A stretch of DNA of 52,202 nucleotides from Acidimicrobiia bacterium (GCA_024281095.1 JAMXLJ010000062.1:1-52202), one strand, 5' to 3'. Positions 8,471-18,071 are shown, counted from the first letter of the stretch. Program-made: numbers and translations. The notes: generated from the letters alone by a model not told the origin.

Positions 8471-8956
8471 ATGCTGGTGCGACAGGCGCGGGCGGAGCAG
8501 TACGAGGCCATCGGCGCGCTGCTCGAAGACGTGTACGTCGGAGGCGGCTTCACGCAGGCAGATTCTCCGTACCGACAAGTACTGCGCGATGTCGTCGGCC
8601 GCGCGGCCCGTGGGCGAGTCCTCGTCGCCGTCGACGAGGCAGGTCGCGTCGTCGGCTCGGTGACGTACTGCGAATATGGCGTGTCGGATGCGCACATTGC
8701 GCAACCGGGGGAAGCAGAGTTCCGGATGCTGGCGGTTGCCCCGTCAGCCCGACGCCGTGGCGTCGGGGCCGCACTTGTCAGGGCATGTATGGAGTTGGCG
8801 CGCACGGTCGATGGCAGGATGCTGCGCCTCTCGACCGAACCGGCGATGAGTGATGCGCAGCGGCTCTATGAGACCCTGGGCTTCGTGCGTACACCGGAAC
8901 GCGACTGGTCACCGTGGCCGGATGGGTGGCTCCTCACGTACGCGCTCGAGGTGTGA
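8471..8956 (+). CDS. GNAT family N-acetyltransferase
   Basis: This 161-residue protein has the GNAT fold. Strand 4 (EFRMLAVAPSARRRGVGAALV) contains the acetyl-CoA pyrophosphate loop RRRGVG, and the C-terminal LYETLGF is the usual strand 5 / helix 4 signature. The substrate is unknown. The start is the ATG at 8471; a longer reading back to 8141 would add over 100 residues without domain support and cross the hairpin cluster. Confidence 0.85.
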   Translation: MLVRQARAEQYEAIGALLEDVYVGGGFTQADSPYRQVLRDVVGRAARGRVLVAVDEAGRVVGSVTYCEYGVSDAHIAQPGEAEFRMLAVAPSARRRGVGAALVRACMELARTVDGRMLRLSTEPAMSDAQRLYETLGFVRTPERDWSPWPDGWLLTYALEV

Positions 8957-9109
8957 GAAGGGCACGAGGCTCTAGCGCGCTCCTCCAGGTGCTTGGCGTG
9001 CCGCCGCGCCACACGGCGCGCGAGCCGGTGTTTCCACCTCGGCGGAGTCCGCCGGTAGCGTGCGGCCCGAGCGATCGCGGTCGCGACGCCCGCAAGCCTG
9101 GAGGACGAC

Positions 9110-9517
9110 GTGGACATCGAGCAGTTCTACGAGGAGAACCCGCAGCGGAGGACCTCGGAGGAGTTCGACTTCGGTCGCGACTGGCACGACGCGGATGGCA
9201 CCCGATACGAGTTGAGCTGGATACGGGACACCGGTGAGCTCTACGCGATGCGCGAGCCGGTCGAGCCCGTGATCATGGATCCCGTGGGCGACGAATACGT
9301 CGCCCCCATGTCGAGGAAGAGCGTTACCGTCGAGGTGTTGGGCACCGTGCCCACGCTCGAAGGTGTCGAGCACCTGCTCGCGGGTTGGCCCGACGAGATG
9401 GGCAAACCCAACAGCCTCCAATGGCCGCGCGACCGGATCGCGCAACATGCCGAACGTTCCACCGGCCCGATCGCGGCGGACGAGCAGCCCGAACAGCTAC
9501 CGGGCGCCGACGCCTGA
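9110..9517 (+). CDS. Small acidic protein, paralogue of the 11033 gene
   Basis: This 135-residue protein of unknown function starts at a GTG with a GGAGG eight bases upstream. Its opening (FYEENPQRRTSEEFDFGRDW, about 6-25), a middle GELYAM and a late LLAGWPDEMGKPNSLQW align with the shorter protein at 11033-11329 (FYDDPDRAESPEVDFGSAW, GELVAF, TLAGWAAHMGDENGLAW). The two are clearly paralogues separated by two other genes. There is no signal peptide or membrane segment. The extra C-terminal tail (about 105-135) is acidic and Pro-rich. Confidence 0.75.
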   Translation: MDIEQFYEENPQRRTSEEFDFGRDWHDADGTRYELSWIRDTGELYAMREPVEPVIMDPVGDEYVAPMSRKSVTVEVLGTVPTLEGVEHLLAGWPDEMGKPNSLQWPRDRIAQHAERSTGPIAADEQPEQLPGADA

Positions 9518-9522
9518 CCGGA

Positions 9523-10155
9523 TCAGGCACGGGTCTCGCGTCCCGAGAGCTCGAGCAACGCCGCGCACGGCTCGATCGCCGACAACGAGTCACGACGCCG
9601 GTTGTGCAACCGGAGCATGTCGTCGAGCGTCGCCTCGCACAGTTCGCCCCCGGGGGCGAATGCCACGCCGAGCCCGTCGCAGATGTCGAACGTGTGCACC
9701 AGCACCTCGTTCGCGCCGAGACCCGCCCATTGCCCGGGCGACAGCATTCCGAGCGAATGCCAGGCGCGTGTCTCGGCGGGAGCGCTCGCCAGCACCGCGG
9801 CGAACATCCTTGCAACAGCGGCGAACGCGTCGACGATGTCGCGCGGTTGCGCCTCCGGAAGGGGGCGCAGCTCGTCGAGCGGAACGTACCCGGCGTTCGC
9901 CTCGGCCGCGAGTTGCAGTGCATAGGAGAACACCACGTCGACGATGTGGCCGGCAGTCTCCCGGCAACTCCAGCTCAACGAGCCGGCCGGCGCTGACCAG
10001 TCGTGATCGCAGGTGGCGCGCAGCGTCCCGGCCGCGACACACGCGATGCTGCGGAATTGCTCGACCTGCATCCGCCATTGCGTACCCGTCCTGGGATCGG
10101 GCGGCAAGCCACGTGCCGACAGAAAATCGTCGGGCCGGGTGGCGGCGCATGTCAT
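9523..10155 (-). CDS. DinB/mycothiol-dependent maleylpyruvate isomerase-like protein
   Basis: This 210-residue (at most) helical protein resembles the MDMPI/TIGR03086 group. It has a helix with Trp and His (SWSCRETAGHIVDVV), a long second helix and the late GLGANEVLVHTFDICDGLG, where His and Asp fit the metal site of this fold. Members use mycothiol or act as small-molecule transferases; the true reaction is unknown. The ATG at 10155 lies only nine bases from the divergent GNAT start, so an internal ATG at 10071 (MQVEQF) may be the true start. Confidence 0.75.
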   Translation of the reverse strand: MTCAATRPDDFLSARGLPPDPRTGTQWRMQVEQFRSIACVAAGTLRATCDHDWSAPAGSLSWSCRETAGHIVDVVFSYALQLAAEANAGYVPLDELRPLPEAQPRDIVDAFAAVARMFAAVLASAPAETRAWHSLGMLSPGQWAGLGANEVLVHTFDICDGLGVAFAPGGELCEATLDDMLRLHNRRRDSLSAIEPCAALLELSGRETRA

Positions 10156-10164
10156 CGTGGTCGT

Positions 10165-10995
10165 GTGCCGCACGTGGTGACGAGTCACGACGCCGGCCGC
10201 ACCCTCGACGCGGCGCGGGCGATGCTCGAACGTGATCCCGTCGCGAACAACGTCGTGCTCACGCTGCTGCAACAGGCGAGCCTGAGCCCGGTCGAGGGGA
10301 CGTTCTGGCTCGTCGGCGGCGACGACGGCGTGTCCCAGGCGGCGGCCTTGCGGTGGCCGGCCTTCATGCCCGCCGCCATCACTCCCGTTCCGCCCGGATG
10401 CGTCGGCGCGCTCGTGGACGCGGTGGCTCGGGCCGCGCCCGACCTGCGGGGCGTCGTCGGCGAGGCCCGCAGTGCCGCCGCGTTCGTGGGCGCATGGGTC
10501 GACGCCCGCCACGAAGGCGCGGTTCCGGTCGAGGGCCAGCGCCTCCACCGGCTCGCGACCGTGCCGGCGCCGCCCTCTGTCGACGGTGCGTTGCGTGCCG
10601 CCACCCTCGACGACGTCGGGTTCCTGCGGCGATGGTGCGACGAGTTCGCGGCGGAAACGGGTTCACACGGCTCGGCCGCACCCGTGGTGAAGGATCGCGT
10701 GCGCCGCGGCGAGATCTGGGTGTGGGACGCCGGCCGCCCCGCCGCGATGGCGGTCGCGACCGGTCCCGCAGCAGGGGTCACCCGCGTCGGGCAGGTGTAC
10801 ACGCCGCCGGAGCGGCGACGGCGCGGGTACGCCGGCGCGTGTGTGGCGGCGCTGAGCGCGCAGATGCTCCGGAGCGGCACCGACGCGTGCGTCTTGTACA
10901 CGCAGTTGTCGAACCCGGTGTCGAGCTCCGTCTACCGCAAGGTCGGCTACGAGCCCGTGAGCGACGTGTTGCGCTACGAGATCCTGCGCTCGTAG
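10165..10995 (+). CDS. GNAT family N-acetyltransferase (two-domain type)
   Basis: This 276-residue protein has a C-terminal acetyltransferase domain with VGQVYTPPERRRRGYAGA (the acetyl-CoA loop RRRGYA) and the closing SSVYRKVGYEPV. The N-terminal ~120 residues form a related but motif-poor half, the layout of actinobacterial GNATs of about 270 residues. The GTG at 10165 is the likely start, since an in-frame extension to 10003 would run through the divergent gene. It probably shares a short divergent promoter with the DinB-like gene. Confidence 0.8.
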   Translation: MPHVVTSHDAGRTLDAARAMLERDPVANNVVLTLLQQASLSPVEGTFWLVGGDDGVSQAAALRWPAFMPAAITPVPPGCVGALVDAVARAAPDLRGVVGEARSAAAFVGAWVDARHEGAVPVEGQRLHRLATVPAPPSVDGALRAATLDDVGFLRRWCDEFAAETGSHGSAAPVVKDRVRRGEIWVWDAGRPAAMAVATGPAAGVTRVGQVYTPPERRRRGYAGACVAALSAQMLRSGTDACVLYTQLSNPVSSSVYRKVGYEPVSDVLRYEILRS

Positions 10996-11032
10996 GCACG
11001 GCGTTCGTGCCCGCGCCTGGAATGCTTGCGCC

Positions 11033-11329
11033 GTGAGGATGCGCGAGTTCTACGACGACCCCGACCGGGCCGAGTCGCCCGAGGTCGACTTCGGTTCGGC
11101 CTGGCGGACCCAGGGCCGCGGTCCGTGGAAGGTCGTCTGGCTCGAATGGACGGGCGAGCTCGTGGCTTTCGACGTCGCGGGCGACGAGGTTGTGGTCGTC
11201 GGCTACGCGGAGGATCGCGACGAGCTCGTGGCAACACTCGCCGGGTGGGCGGCTCACATGGGAGACGAGAACGGGCTCGCCTGGCTCGTCGAGCGCTGCG
11301 ACAACGAACCCGACGTCGACGAAGGGTGA
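11033..11329 (+). CDS. Small protein, paralogue of the 9110 gene
   Basis: This 98-residue protein of unknown function is the shorter paralogue of the 135-residue protein at 9110. Shared blocks are FYDDPxR, VDFGSAW, a W-x-x-WTGELVAF strand pair and the LAGWAAHMGDENGLAWL helix. It lacks the acidic tail. GTG at 11033 and ATG at 11039 are both usable; the difference is two residues. The repeated Trp and Gly positions suggest a compact alpha/beta fold. Confidence 0.75.
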   Translation: MRMREFYDDPDRAESPEVDFGSAWRTQGRGPWKVVWLEWTGELVAFDVAGDEVVVVGYAEDRDELVATLAGWAAHMGDENGLAWLVERCDNEPDVDEG

Positions 11330-11387
11330 ACGTTCAGAGCCAGCCGATGCGCGCGTAGTCGTCCACCGGCCGTGCCGGGGCGTTGGT

Positions 11388-12317
11388 TCAATGATCGCGC
11401 CGTGCCGCGTCGAGAAGGCGCAGCTCGCCCGCGAGCGGCTCACGCACCACGCGCCGGTTGCGCGCCACCCAGGGCAGCGCGCGCGTTGCGTCGAGCAACC
11501 CGGCGCGCGCGTCCGCATCGCTCGCTGAGCGGCGGAATGCCTCGAGCGTCAGCGTCAGCGCCTCGCGACGTGGCCGGCGCAACCACGCCGTCCACAACGT
11601 GTTGCGCTGTTCCCGACGGCGGCGCGACGCAGGATCGCGCGACATCGACGGCCGGTGGTGCACCTCGAGCTCGTCGACGTAGACCAGTTCCCAACCGGAC
11701 GCGGCCAGGTCGCATGCGAGCAGCTCCTCTTCGCCGCCCACGACGAACCGAGGCTCGAAGCCGCCGGCGGCGAGGAACGCGTCGCGGCGCACCACCGCGG
11801 AGCACGCGAGGAAGCCGCGCACGCGGGGACCCGGGAGATCGGGGCGTGGAGCGAGCGGGCTGCGGCTCATGAGGTCGCAGACCGGGTCGACGCGCCCGTG
11901 CGGCTCGACCATGACGCGCGCCGCGAGCAAGGCGACGTCGGAGTGCTGCTCGAGGAGATCGACCGCGCGTTCGAGCGACCCCGGTTCCCACCACGTGTCG
12001 TCGTCACAGAAGGCGATGTACCGGGTGCCGGCGAGCCGGGCTCCGATGTTGCGTCCGCCCCCGCCGAGGTTCGCCTCGGATCGGATCACGGTCACGTGCG
12101 GAAAGCGGGCGCGCACCGCGTGTGTCGTTCCGTCATGCGAGCCGTTGTCGACGACGACCACGGGAATGTCGCCCGACAGCTCGCCCAGGCGGCCGAGTGT
12201 CGGCAACAGCTCATGTACCCGGTTGCGTGAGATCACGACGATCGACACGCGCGGCTGAGGACGATGCTGGGGCGAGACGGACGCGGCCACGTCATGCTCG
12301 CTACCCCCGCGGCGCAC
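11388..12317 (-). CDS. Family 2 glycosyltransferase
   Basis: This protein of about 309 residues has a GT-A fold. It has the nucleotide-binding opening RVSIVVISRNR, the segment VVVVDNGSHDGT and the metal-binding DDD in AFCDDDTWW. A late GGFEPRFVVGGEEELL / ELVYVDELEVHHRPS is typical of rhamnosyl- or galactofuranosyl-type GT2 enzymes. The donor and acceptor are unknown. The GTG at 12317 is tentative: the longest reading (from 12458) adds about 47 residues of non-coding-looking sequence that overlap the divergent gene's promoter. Confidence 0.85.
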   Translation of the reverse strand: MRRGGSEHDVAASVSPQHRPQPRVSIVVISRNRVHELLPTLGRLGELSGDIPVVVVDNGSHDGTTHAVRARFPHVTVIRSEANLGGGGRNIGARLAGTRYIAFCDDDTWWEPGSLERAVDLLEQHSDVALLAARVMVEPHGRVDPVCDLMSRSPLAPRPDLPGPRVRGFLACSAVVRRDAFLAAGGFEPRFVVGGEEELLACDLAASGWELVYVDELEVHHRPSMSRDPASRRRREQRNTLWTAWLRRPRREALTLTLEAFRRSASDADARAGLLDATRALPWVARNRRVVREPLAGELRLLDAARRDH

Positions 12318-12430
12318 CGGCCACTCGGCCAAAGCAGATGCACCACAGGCGCGGGCACCGCCAGGGGCGGAACCGCGTCGACCGTCACGTATGTGGCGAT
12401 GCCCGCGGCCGTGCGCGACGCTTCCTGACC

Positions 12431-12901
12431 GTGAATCAGGCGCCCGGTCCCGACGCATCCAACGACGCCGCGACGTTCGCGGTGGGGGGCTGGGACGCGA
12501 CCGTGCTGGTCTGCGACGCGGCTCAGGTCGCGGACGGCAAGCTCTACGTCCTCGGTGGCGGATGGTCGTTGTGCGGGCCGGGCCCGTTCGTGCATTCCCT
12601 CGCGGTCAAGATCGACGTGCCGTGGGACCAGGCCAATCGCAAGCATGCGCTCACCGCACGCCTCGTGAACGAGGACGGTGCACCGGTCGCGCTGGGCGAC
12701 CCGCCCCAAGAGCTGCGCTTCGAGAGCGAGTTCGAGGTCGGACGGCCGCCCGGGATGGTCGAGGGCACGCCGCTGATCGTCCCGTTCGCGATCGGGCTCG
12801 GGCCCATCGACCTGCCCGCCGACGCGGGGTACTCGTGGATCGTCGAGATCGACGGCTCGGAGATCGCCCGCACGAGCTTCCGCACCCGCCCGTCGCGCTG
12901 A
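12431..12901 (+). CDS. DUF6941-like protein
   Basis: This 156-residue protein opens with a strand-rich segment ATVLVCDAAQVADGKLYVLG, then GGGW and a Pro/Phe loop, followed by an immunoglobulin-like beta pattern (HALTARLVNEDG, PIDLPADAGYSWIVEIDG). This is the look of the conserved actinobacterial DUF6941 family, named from memory. No function is known. The GTG at 12431 is the start, and the gene diverges from the GT2 gene. Confidence 0.75.
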   Translation: MNQAPGPDASNDAATFAVGGWDATVLVCDAAQVADGKLYVLGGGWSLCGPGPFVHSLAVKIDVPWDQANRKHALTARLVNEDGAPVALGDPPQELRFESEFEVGRPPGMVEGTPLIVPFAIGLGPIDLPADAGYSWIVEIDGSEIARTSFRTRPSR

Positions 12902-12947
12902 CCGCTTCGCGATCGCGCGCTCACGCGGTCCGGCGTCGCGTGCCTGT

Positions 12948-13370
12948 TCAGGCCGTGACGAGACGGCGCCCGGTGACCACGTCCATCGCGATGCGAACGA
13001 AGCGGTCGGCGTCGCCCGCCGCCGCCCACGACGGCAGCCCGAGACTGCGGAGCCGGGCCCGGTCGTTTTCGTCGGTGACTTCACGCGCCATGCCTTGCAC
13101 GAGGACGCTCCATCCCGTCCCCGTTGCAGGGTCGTACTCGTCGACCTCGAATGCCACGACGGTGCGTGCCGTCGCGACGTCGAATCTCGTCCCCGGCACG
13201 GTGCGGAAGACGACGTCGCCGTCGTCGACGAGGAAGTTCACCGGGACCACCGCCGGAAGTGCGGCGATGCTGACGCCGACGCGGCCGAACGCGGCAGTGC
13301 GCAGGAGCTGCTCACACTCCTCCGCAGTGAGATCTTCTTCGACGGGCGCGACGACCGGTACCGACGGCAT
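12948..13370 (-). CDS. Pyridoxamine 5'-phosphate oxidase-like flavin-binding protein
   Basis: This 140-residue protein has the split-barrel pattern of PPOX/F420-type proteins: a helix ([20 protein letters not shown]), then [35 protein letters not shown], and [15 protein letters not shown]. Such proteins bind FMN, F420 or heme; the cofactor cannot be assigned. The ATG at 13370 fits the usual start just ahead of the first helix. It is divergent from the aconitase gene. Confidence 0.85.
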   Translation of the reverse strand: MPSVPVVAPVEEDLTAEECEQLLRTAAFGRVGVSIAALPAVVPVNFLVDDGDVVFRTVPGTRFDVATARTVVAFEVDEYDPATGTGWSVLVQGMAREVTDENDRARLRSLGLPSWAAAGDADRFVRIAMDVVTGRRLVTA

Positions 13371-13532
13371 CCGAACACGATGAGGGTTGTGGCGGTCGTA
13401 CGCTAGGGCCGAAGGTCCCTGTCTTTCGCGTCCACGCGCCGACCTGCGGCACGGCACCGTTTCCTCGACCGGGAGCTGGGGAACGTGCAGACCGAGCAGG
13501 CCAAGAGGCCCCAGGCGACGAGAGGAGAACGG

Positions 13533-13568
13533 ATGCACGTCCGAGCCTGTCGGGATGGAGCCCGTTGA
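13533..13568 (+). CDS. Candidate 11-codon leader ORF ahead of aconitase
   Basis: An ATG at 13533 lies just behind a strong ribosome site (AGAGGAG, 13521-13527) and opens an 11-residue frame ([11 protein letters not shown]). Its TGA overlaps the TTG start of the aconitase gene as TTGA. The arrangement points to translational coupling or leader-peptide control. The peptide has one Cys and four Arg/His. It could be chance, since the ribosome site might serve the TTG indirectly. Confidence 0.5.
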   Translation: MHVRACRDGAR

Positions 13569-16399
13569 GCCCGGCACCACGCGACTCGTTCGGCGCCCGC
13601 CGCCGCCTGGCCGTGGGTGACGACTCCTACGAGCTCTACCGGCTCGACGCGGTCGGGGATCGCTTCGACCTCGGCCGCCTGCCGTACACCGTCAAGGTCC
13701 TCCTCGAGAACCTGTTACGGGCCGAGGACGGTGTGCGGGTCGCCGCGGAAGACGTCGAGGCGCTGGCGGCGTGGTCGCCCGACGGCCCGGCGGACCGCGA
13801 GCTCGCGTTCAGCCCGGCCCGGATCCTGATGCAGGACTTCACCGGTGTGCCCGCCGTCGTCGACCTCGCCGCGATGCGCGACGCGGTTGCGCGCCTCGGT
13901 GGCGATCCGGCCCGCATCAATCCGCAGGTGCCGGTCGACCTCGTGATCGACCATTCCATCGTCGCCGACGTGTACGGCGTTCCCGACGCGTTCCGCCGGA
14001 ACGCGGAGCTCGAGTTCGCGCGCAACCGGGAGCGCTACGAGTTCCTTCGCTGGGGAAGCCAGGCCTTCGACAACCTGCGCGTCGTGCCGCCCAACACCGG
14101 CATCTGCCACCAGGTCAACCTCGAGTACCTCGCCCAGGTCGTGCATCGTGACGCCGACGGGCTCGCGTACCCCGACACGCTCGTGGGAACCGACTCGCAC
14201 ACGCCGATGGTGAACGGGCTCGGTGTGCTCGGGTGGGGCGTGGGCGGCATCGAGGCCGAAGCGGCCATGCTCGGCGAGCCGGTGTCGATGCTCGTGCCGC
14301 GCGTCGTCGGCTTCCGCCTGTCGGGGTCCCTGCGTGAAGGCGCGACCGCCACCGACCTCGTGCTCACGGTCGCCGAACTTCTGCGCCGTCACGGTGTGGT
14401 CGGCAAATTCGTGGAGTTCTTCGGCCCCGGCGTGGCGTCGGTGCCGGTGGAGAACCGGGCCACGATCGGGAACATGTCGCCGGAGTACGGCTCGACGTGC
14501 TCGATCTTCCCGATCGACGACGAGACTCTGCGCTACTTGCGCTTCACGGGCCGGTCGCCGGGGCTCGTCGCGCTGGTCGAGGCGTACGCGAAGGAGCAGG
14601 GGCTCTGGCACGACGAGCAGACGCCTGCGCCGACGTATTCCGAGATCGTCGAGCTCGACCTCTCGACGGTGGTGCCGAGCCTCGCCGGGCCGGCGCGGCC
14701 CCAGGATCGCGTCCCGCTCAACCGGGCGAAGGAGATGTTCGCGGTCGCGCTGAGCTCGTCGCTGCCCGATCCGCCCCCCGCACCGGCCACCGGGTTCAAC
14801 GGCGGCGACTCGCCCGACGAGGCGTCGGCCGAGTCGTTCCCGGCGAGCGATCCCCCCGCGGCGATGGCCGGCGCAGCGCCGCACGACAACGTCGAAGAGA
14901 TTCGACCGGCGGCCGCGTCGCCGGATGAGGCGCGCGCCCGTCACGCACCGGTGCCGGTCACGCTGTCCGATGGCACGCAGTTCACTCTCGACGACGGTCA
15001 CGTCGTGATCGCCGCGATCACGAGCTGTACGAACACGTCGAATCCGTCGGTGATGCTCGCCGCCGGCCTGCTCGCCCGCAACGCAGTCGACCGCGGTCTG
15101 CGCGTGCACCCGTGGGTGAAGACCTCGCTCGCACCGGGGTCTCGTGTCGTCATCGACTACTACGAGCGCGCGGGGCTGTTGCCGTACCTCGAGAAGCTCG
15201 GCTTTGATCTCGTCGGCTTCGGTTGCACCACCTGCATCGGCAACTCCGGGCCGCTGCTGCCGGAGATCTCCGACGCGATCAACGCGAACGACCTCTCGGT
15301 GTGCTCGGTGCTCTCGGGGAACCGGAACTTCGAGGGCCGGATCCACCCCGACTGCCGGATGAACTACCTCGCGTCACCGCCGCTCGTCGTCGCGTACGCG
15401 CTCGCGGGCACGATGGACTGGGATCCGTACGGCGAGCCGCTCGGCACGGGCACCGACGGTGCTGCGGTGTACCTGCGTGACATCTGGCCGTCGTCGGACG
15501 ACGTCGCGGCGGCCGTGCGCGACGCGGTCCAGTCGCAGATGTTCGTCGATGCGTATCGCGACGTGTTCCGCGGCGACGAGCGCTGGCAGACGCTGCAGGT
15601 CGCCGGTTCCACGACGTACCGGTGGGATCCGACGTCGACGTACGTACGCGAGCCGCCGTTCTTCGAAGGGCTCACGCGCGAGCCCGCACCCGTCACCGAC
15701 GTGCGGGGAGCGCGCGTGCTTGCGTGGCTCGGCGACAGCGTGACGACCGACCACATCTCACCCGCGGGCGTGATCCGGCCCGACAGCCCCGCCGGCCGCT
15801 GGCTCAGCGAGCACGGCGTACCCCGCGACGAGTTCAACTCCTACGGGTCGCGGCGCGGCAATCACGAGGTGATGATGCGGGGCACGTTCGCGAACGTGCG
15901 CATTCGCAACCGGCTCGTCCCCGGCGTGGAAGGTGGCGTCACACGGCACATCCCGAGCGGCGAGCAGCTCGCGATCTATGACGCGGCCATGCGCTACCGC
16001 GACGAGGGGGTGCCGCTCGTCGTGCTCGCGGGCAAGGAGTACGGCTCGGGCTCGTCTCGGGACTGGGCGGCCAAGGGAACCGCCCTGCTGGGCGTCCGGG
16101 CCGTGCTCGCCGAGAGCTACGAGCGCATCCACCGCTCGAATCTCGTCGATCTCGGCGTGCTGCCGCTCCAGTTCCTCGACGGCGAGTCGGCCGAGTCGCT
16201 CGGCCTCACGGGCGAGGAGACCTTCGACATCGCCGGCCTGGCGGAGGCTGGGAGCAACGGTGCGTTCCCGGCCGAGCTCGAGGTCCGGGCCGGCGACCGC
16301 ACGTTCCGGGCGCGGGTCCGAATCGACACGCTGGCGGAGGCTTCGTACTTCCGCCACCGGGGCATCCTCCCCTACGTGCTGCGAGGACTCGCCGGCTGA
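13565..16399 (+). CDS. acnA: Aconitate hydratase A
   Basis: This 944-residue enzyme of the AcnA/IRP type interconverts citrate and isocitrate in the TCA cycle. Three 4Fe-4S ligands are seen: Cys488 (SCTNTS), Cys554 and Cys557 (GCTTCIG). Substrate-loop motifs [13 protein letters not shown] and [12 protein letters not shown] (swivel domain) are intact. Between domains, about residues 400-470, lies a Pro/Ala/Asp-rich linker containing [14 protein letters not shown]. The TTG at 13565 is the only start that keeps the usual N-terminus ([18 protein letters not shown]). The gene is downstream of a short leader ORF and 5 nt before the nucleotidyltransferase gene. Confidence 0.95.
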   Translation: MSPAPRDSFGARRRLAVGDDSYELYRLDAVGDRFDLGRLPYTVKVLLENLLRAEDGVRVAAEDVEALAAWSPDGPADRELAFSPARILMQDFTGVPAVVDLAAMRDAVARLGGDPARINPQVPVDLVIDHSIVADVYGVPDAFRRNAELEFARNRERYEFLRWGSQAFDNLRVVPPNTGICHQVNLEYLAQVVHRDADGLAYPDTLVGTDSHTPMVNGLGVLGWGVGGIEAEAAMLGEPVSMLVPRVVGFRLSGSLREGATATDLVLTVAELLRRHGVVGKFVEFFGPGVASVPVENRATIGNMSPEYGSTCSIFPIDDETLRYLRFTGRSPGLVALVEAYAKEQGLWHDEQTPAPTYSEIVELDLSTVVPSLAGPARPQDRVPLNRAKEMFAVALSSSLPDPPPAPATGFNGGDSPDEASAESFPASDPPAAMAGAAPHDNVEEIRPAAASPDEARARHAPVPVTLSDGTQFTLDDGHVVIAAITSCTNTSNPSVMLAAGLLARNAVDRGLRVHPWVKTSLAPGSRVVIDYYERAGLLPYLEKLGFDLVGFGCTTCIGNSGPLLPEISDAINANDLSVCSVLSGNRNFEGRIHPDCRMNYLASPPLVVAYALAGTMDWDPYGEPLGTGTDGAAVYLRDIWPSSDDVAAAVRDAVQSQMFVDAYRDVFRGDERWQTLQVAGSTTYRWDPTSTYVREPPFFEGLTREPAPVTDVRGARVLAWLGDSVTTDHISPAGVIRPDSPAGRWLSEHGVPRDEFNSYGSRRGNHEVMMRGTFANVRIRNRLVPGVEGGVTRHIPSGEQLAIYDAAMRYRDEGVPLVVLAGKEYGSGSSRDWAAKGTALLGVRAVLAESYERIHRSNLVDLGVLPLQFLDGESAESLGLTGEETFDIAGLAEAGSNGAFPAELEVRAGDRTFRARVRIDTLAEASYFRHRGILPYVLRGLAG

Positions 16400-16404
16400 G
16401 CCCG

Positions 16405-17034
16405 ATGGCCACGGAGCGGACTGCGCTCGTCACGCAGGAGAGCGACGGGGTCGCGTTCGTCGCGACCCTGCGCGATGCCGTCGCGGCGGTGGAACGGACC
16501 GGAACCCCGTACCTCCTGATGGGTGGCATCGGCTCCGCCGCGCTCGGGCGGCCCCGCTTCACCCACGACATCGACCTCTTCGTGACTCCCGACGCCGCGG
16601 GGCCGGCCCTCGAGGCGTTGGCGAGCGCGGGGTTCGAGACGGACGAGACCGACGACCGCTGGTTGTACAAGGCGTTCAAGCGTGACGTGATGGTGGACGT
16701 GATCTTCCGCTCGGCGGGTGACATCTATCTCGACGACGAGATGCTTGCGCACGCCTCGGTCATCGACGTGCTGGGCATCACGGCGCGCGTCATCGCGCCC
16801 GAAGACCTCCTTGTGATCAAGGCGGTCGTCGCCGACGAGCACCTGCCGCGTCACTGGTATGACGCGCTCGGCATCGTGGCGCGCTGCGATCTCGACTGGG
16901 ACTACCTGCTGTGGCGCGCGTTGCAGCACGGAACCCGTCGGGTGTTGAGCCTGCTCCTCTACGCGCAGTCGAACGACGTCGCGGTGCCGATGGCGCCGCT
17001 GCAGAAGCTGTTCGGCGCGTTGTACGAGAGTTGA
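16405..17034 (+). CDS. Nucleotidyltransferase-fold protein
   Basis: This 209-residue protein has the Pol beta-type core: GGIGSAALGRPRFTHDIDLFV, where Gly-Gly and the DID pair fit the metal and nucleotide site, and a later VDVIFRS acid. The rest is helical. It resembles the AbiEii/MNT-like nucleotidyltransferases that modify RNA, proteins or drugs, but no antitoxin partner follows; the next gene is a BON protein. It starts 5 nt after aconitase, so it may be cotranscribed with it. Confidence 0.75.
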   Translation: MATERTALVTQESDGVAFVATLRDAVAAVERTGTPYLLMGGIGSAALGRPRFTHDIDLFVTPDAAGPALEALASAGFETDETDDRWLYKAFKRDVMVDVIFRSAGDIYLDDEMLAHASVIDVLGITARVIAPEDLLVIKAVVADEHLPRHWYDALGIVARCDLDWDYLLWRALQHGTRRVLSLLLYAQSNDVAVPMAPLQKLFGALYES

Positions 17035-17042
17035 GGCCCGCA

Positions 17043-17300
17043 GTGCCTCACGAGCCGGAGCCCGACGACTACCTCTGCGAGCAGGTCCGGCGGACGCTCG
17101 CCCACGACGACCGCGTCGGCGAGCTCGACGTGCACGTCGCCATCGTCGCCGGCAAGGTCTTCGTGACGGGTTCGGTCGCGACCGAGCTCCGCCGTGATGC
17201 GATCTCGACGATCGTGGGCGAGATGCTGCCCGCCCACGAGCTGCACAACGACGTGAGCATCCCCCTGATGCACGACACCGGCGAGATCGAGCACCTGTGA
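17043..17300 (+). CDS. BON domain protein
   Basis: This 85-residue protein consists of one BON domain: a helix (DDYLCEQVRRTLAHDD), a strand (ELDVHVAIVAGKVFVTGSV), then a helix (RRDAISTIVGEML) and strand (ELHNDVSI). It has no signal peptide, so it is probably cytosolic. BON domains bind lipids or other macromolecules. The GTG at 17043 follows the previous stop by eight bases, and the TGA overlaps the next start as GTGA, so it belongs to a small operon with the phosphoesterase. Confidence 0.85.
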   Translation: MPHEPEPDDYLCEQVRRTLAHDDRVGELDVHVAIVAGKVFVTGSVATELRRDAISTIVGEMLPAHELHNDVSIPLMHDTGEIEHL

Positions 17301-18064
17301 TACGGATCGCCGCAATCGCCGACGTCCACGTCGGCGAAGACTCCGCGGGGAAGCTGGCGCCGCACTACGAGCGGCTACGCGACGAAGCCGACGTGCTTCT
17401 CGTAGCCGGCGACCTGACGCGCGTCGGCACCGTCGCGGAGGCGCGCACGTTCGTGAGCGAGCTGCGCGACGTCGGCGTGCCGGTCGTCGCGGTGCTCGGC
17501 AATCACGACTACGAGTGCGGCAACGACCGCGAGGTGACCGCGGTCCTTCGCGATGCGGGCGTCCAGGTGCTCGAGGGTGAGCGAACGAGCGTCGAGATCG
17601 GTGGGAGGCGTTTGGGCATCGCGGGCACAAAGGGATTCGGGGGCGGGTTCGTCGGCGCGTGCGCGTCCGATTTCGGAGAGCCGGAGATGAAACTGTTCAT
17701 CCGCCACACCCAACAGCTCGCGAGCCGTTTGCAGGAGAACCTCGAGGCGCTCGACACGGACGTGCGTGTCGCGCTGCTGCATTACTCGCCCGCCGAGGGA
17801 ACGCTGCACGGCGAGCGCCTGGAGATCTGGCCGTTCCTCGGGAGCTATCTGCTCGGCGAGGCCGTCGACCATGCCGGGGCCGATCTCGTCATCCACGGTC
17901 ATGCGCACGGCGGCACGGAGAAAGGGCACACGGCAGGCGGCATCCCGGTGCGCAACGTCGCGCAGCCGGTGGTGAAGGCGCCGTATCGCTTGTTCTGCTT
18001 CGACGGCACGCAGACTGAGGACGAATCGGCCGGCCGCCCCGACGCGGTCGTCGAACGGGCATGA
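17297..18064 (+). CDS. Metallophosphoesterase
   Basis: This 255-residue calcineurin-like phosphoesterase has all main metal motifs: AIADVHV (D-x-H), VAGDLT (GD), LGNHDYE (GNHD), a later ALLHYSP (H) and VIHGHAHGG (GHxH). The substrate is unknown. The GTG start overlaps the BON stop. A Nudix gene follows 7 nt later, so phosphate-ester housekeeping functions sit together. Confidence 0.9.
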   Translation: MIRIAAIADVHVGEDSAGKLAPHYERLRDEADVLLVAGDLTRVGTVAEARTFVSELRDVGVPVVAVLGNHDYECGNDREVTAVLRDAGVQVLEGERTSVEIGGRRLGIAGTKGFGGGFVGACASDFGEPEMKLFIRHTQQLASRLQENLEALDTDVRVALLHYSPAEGTLHGERLEIWPFLGSYLLGEAVDHAGADLVIHGHAHGGTEKGHTAGGIPVRNVAQPVVKAPYRLFCFDGTQTEDESAGRPDAVVERA

Positions 18065-18071
18065 TGGCCCG

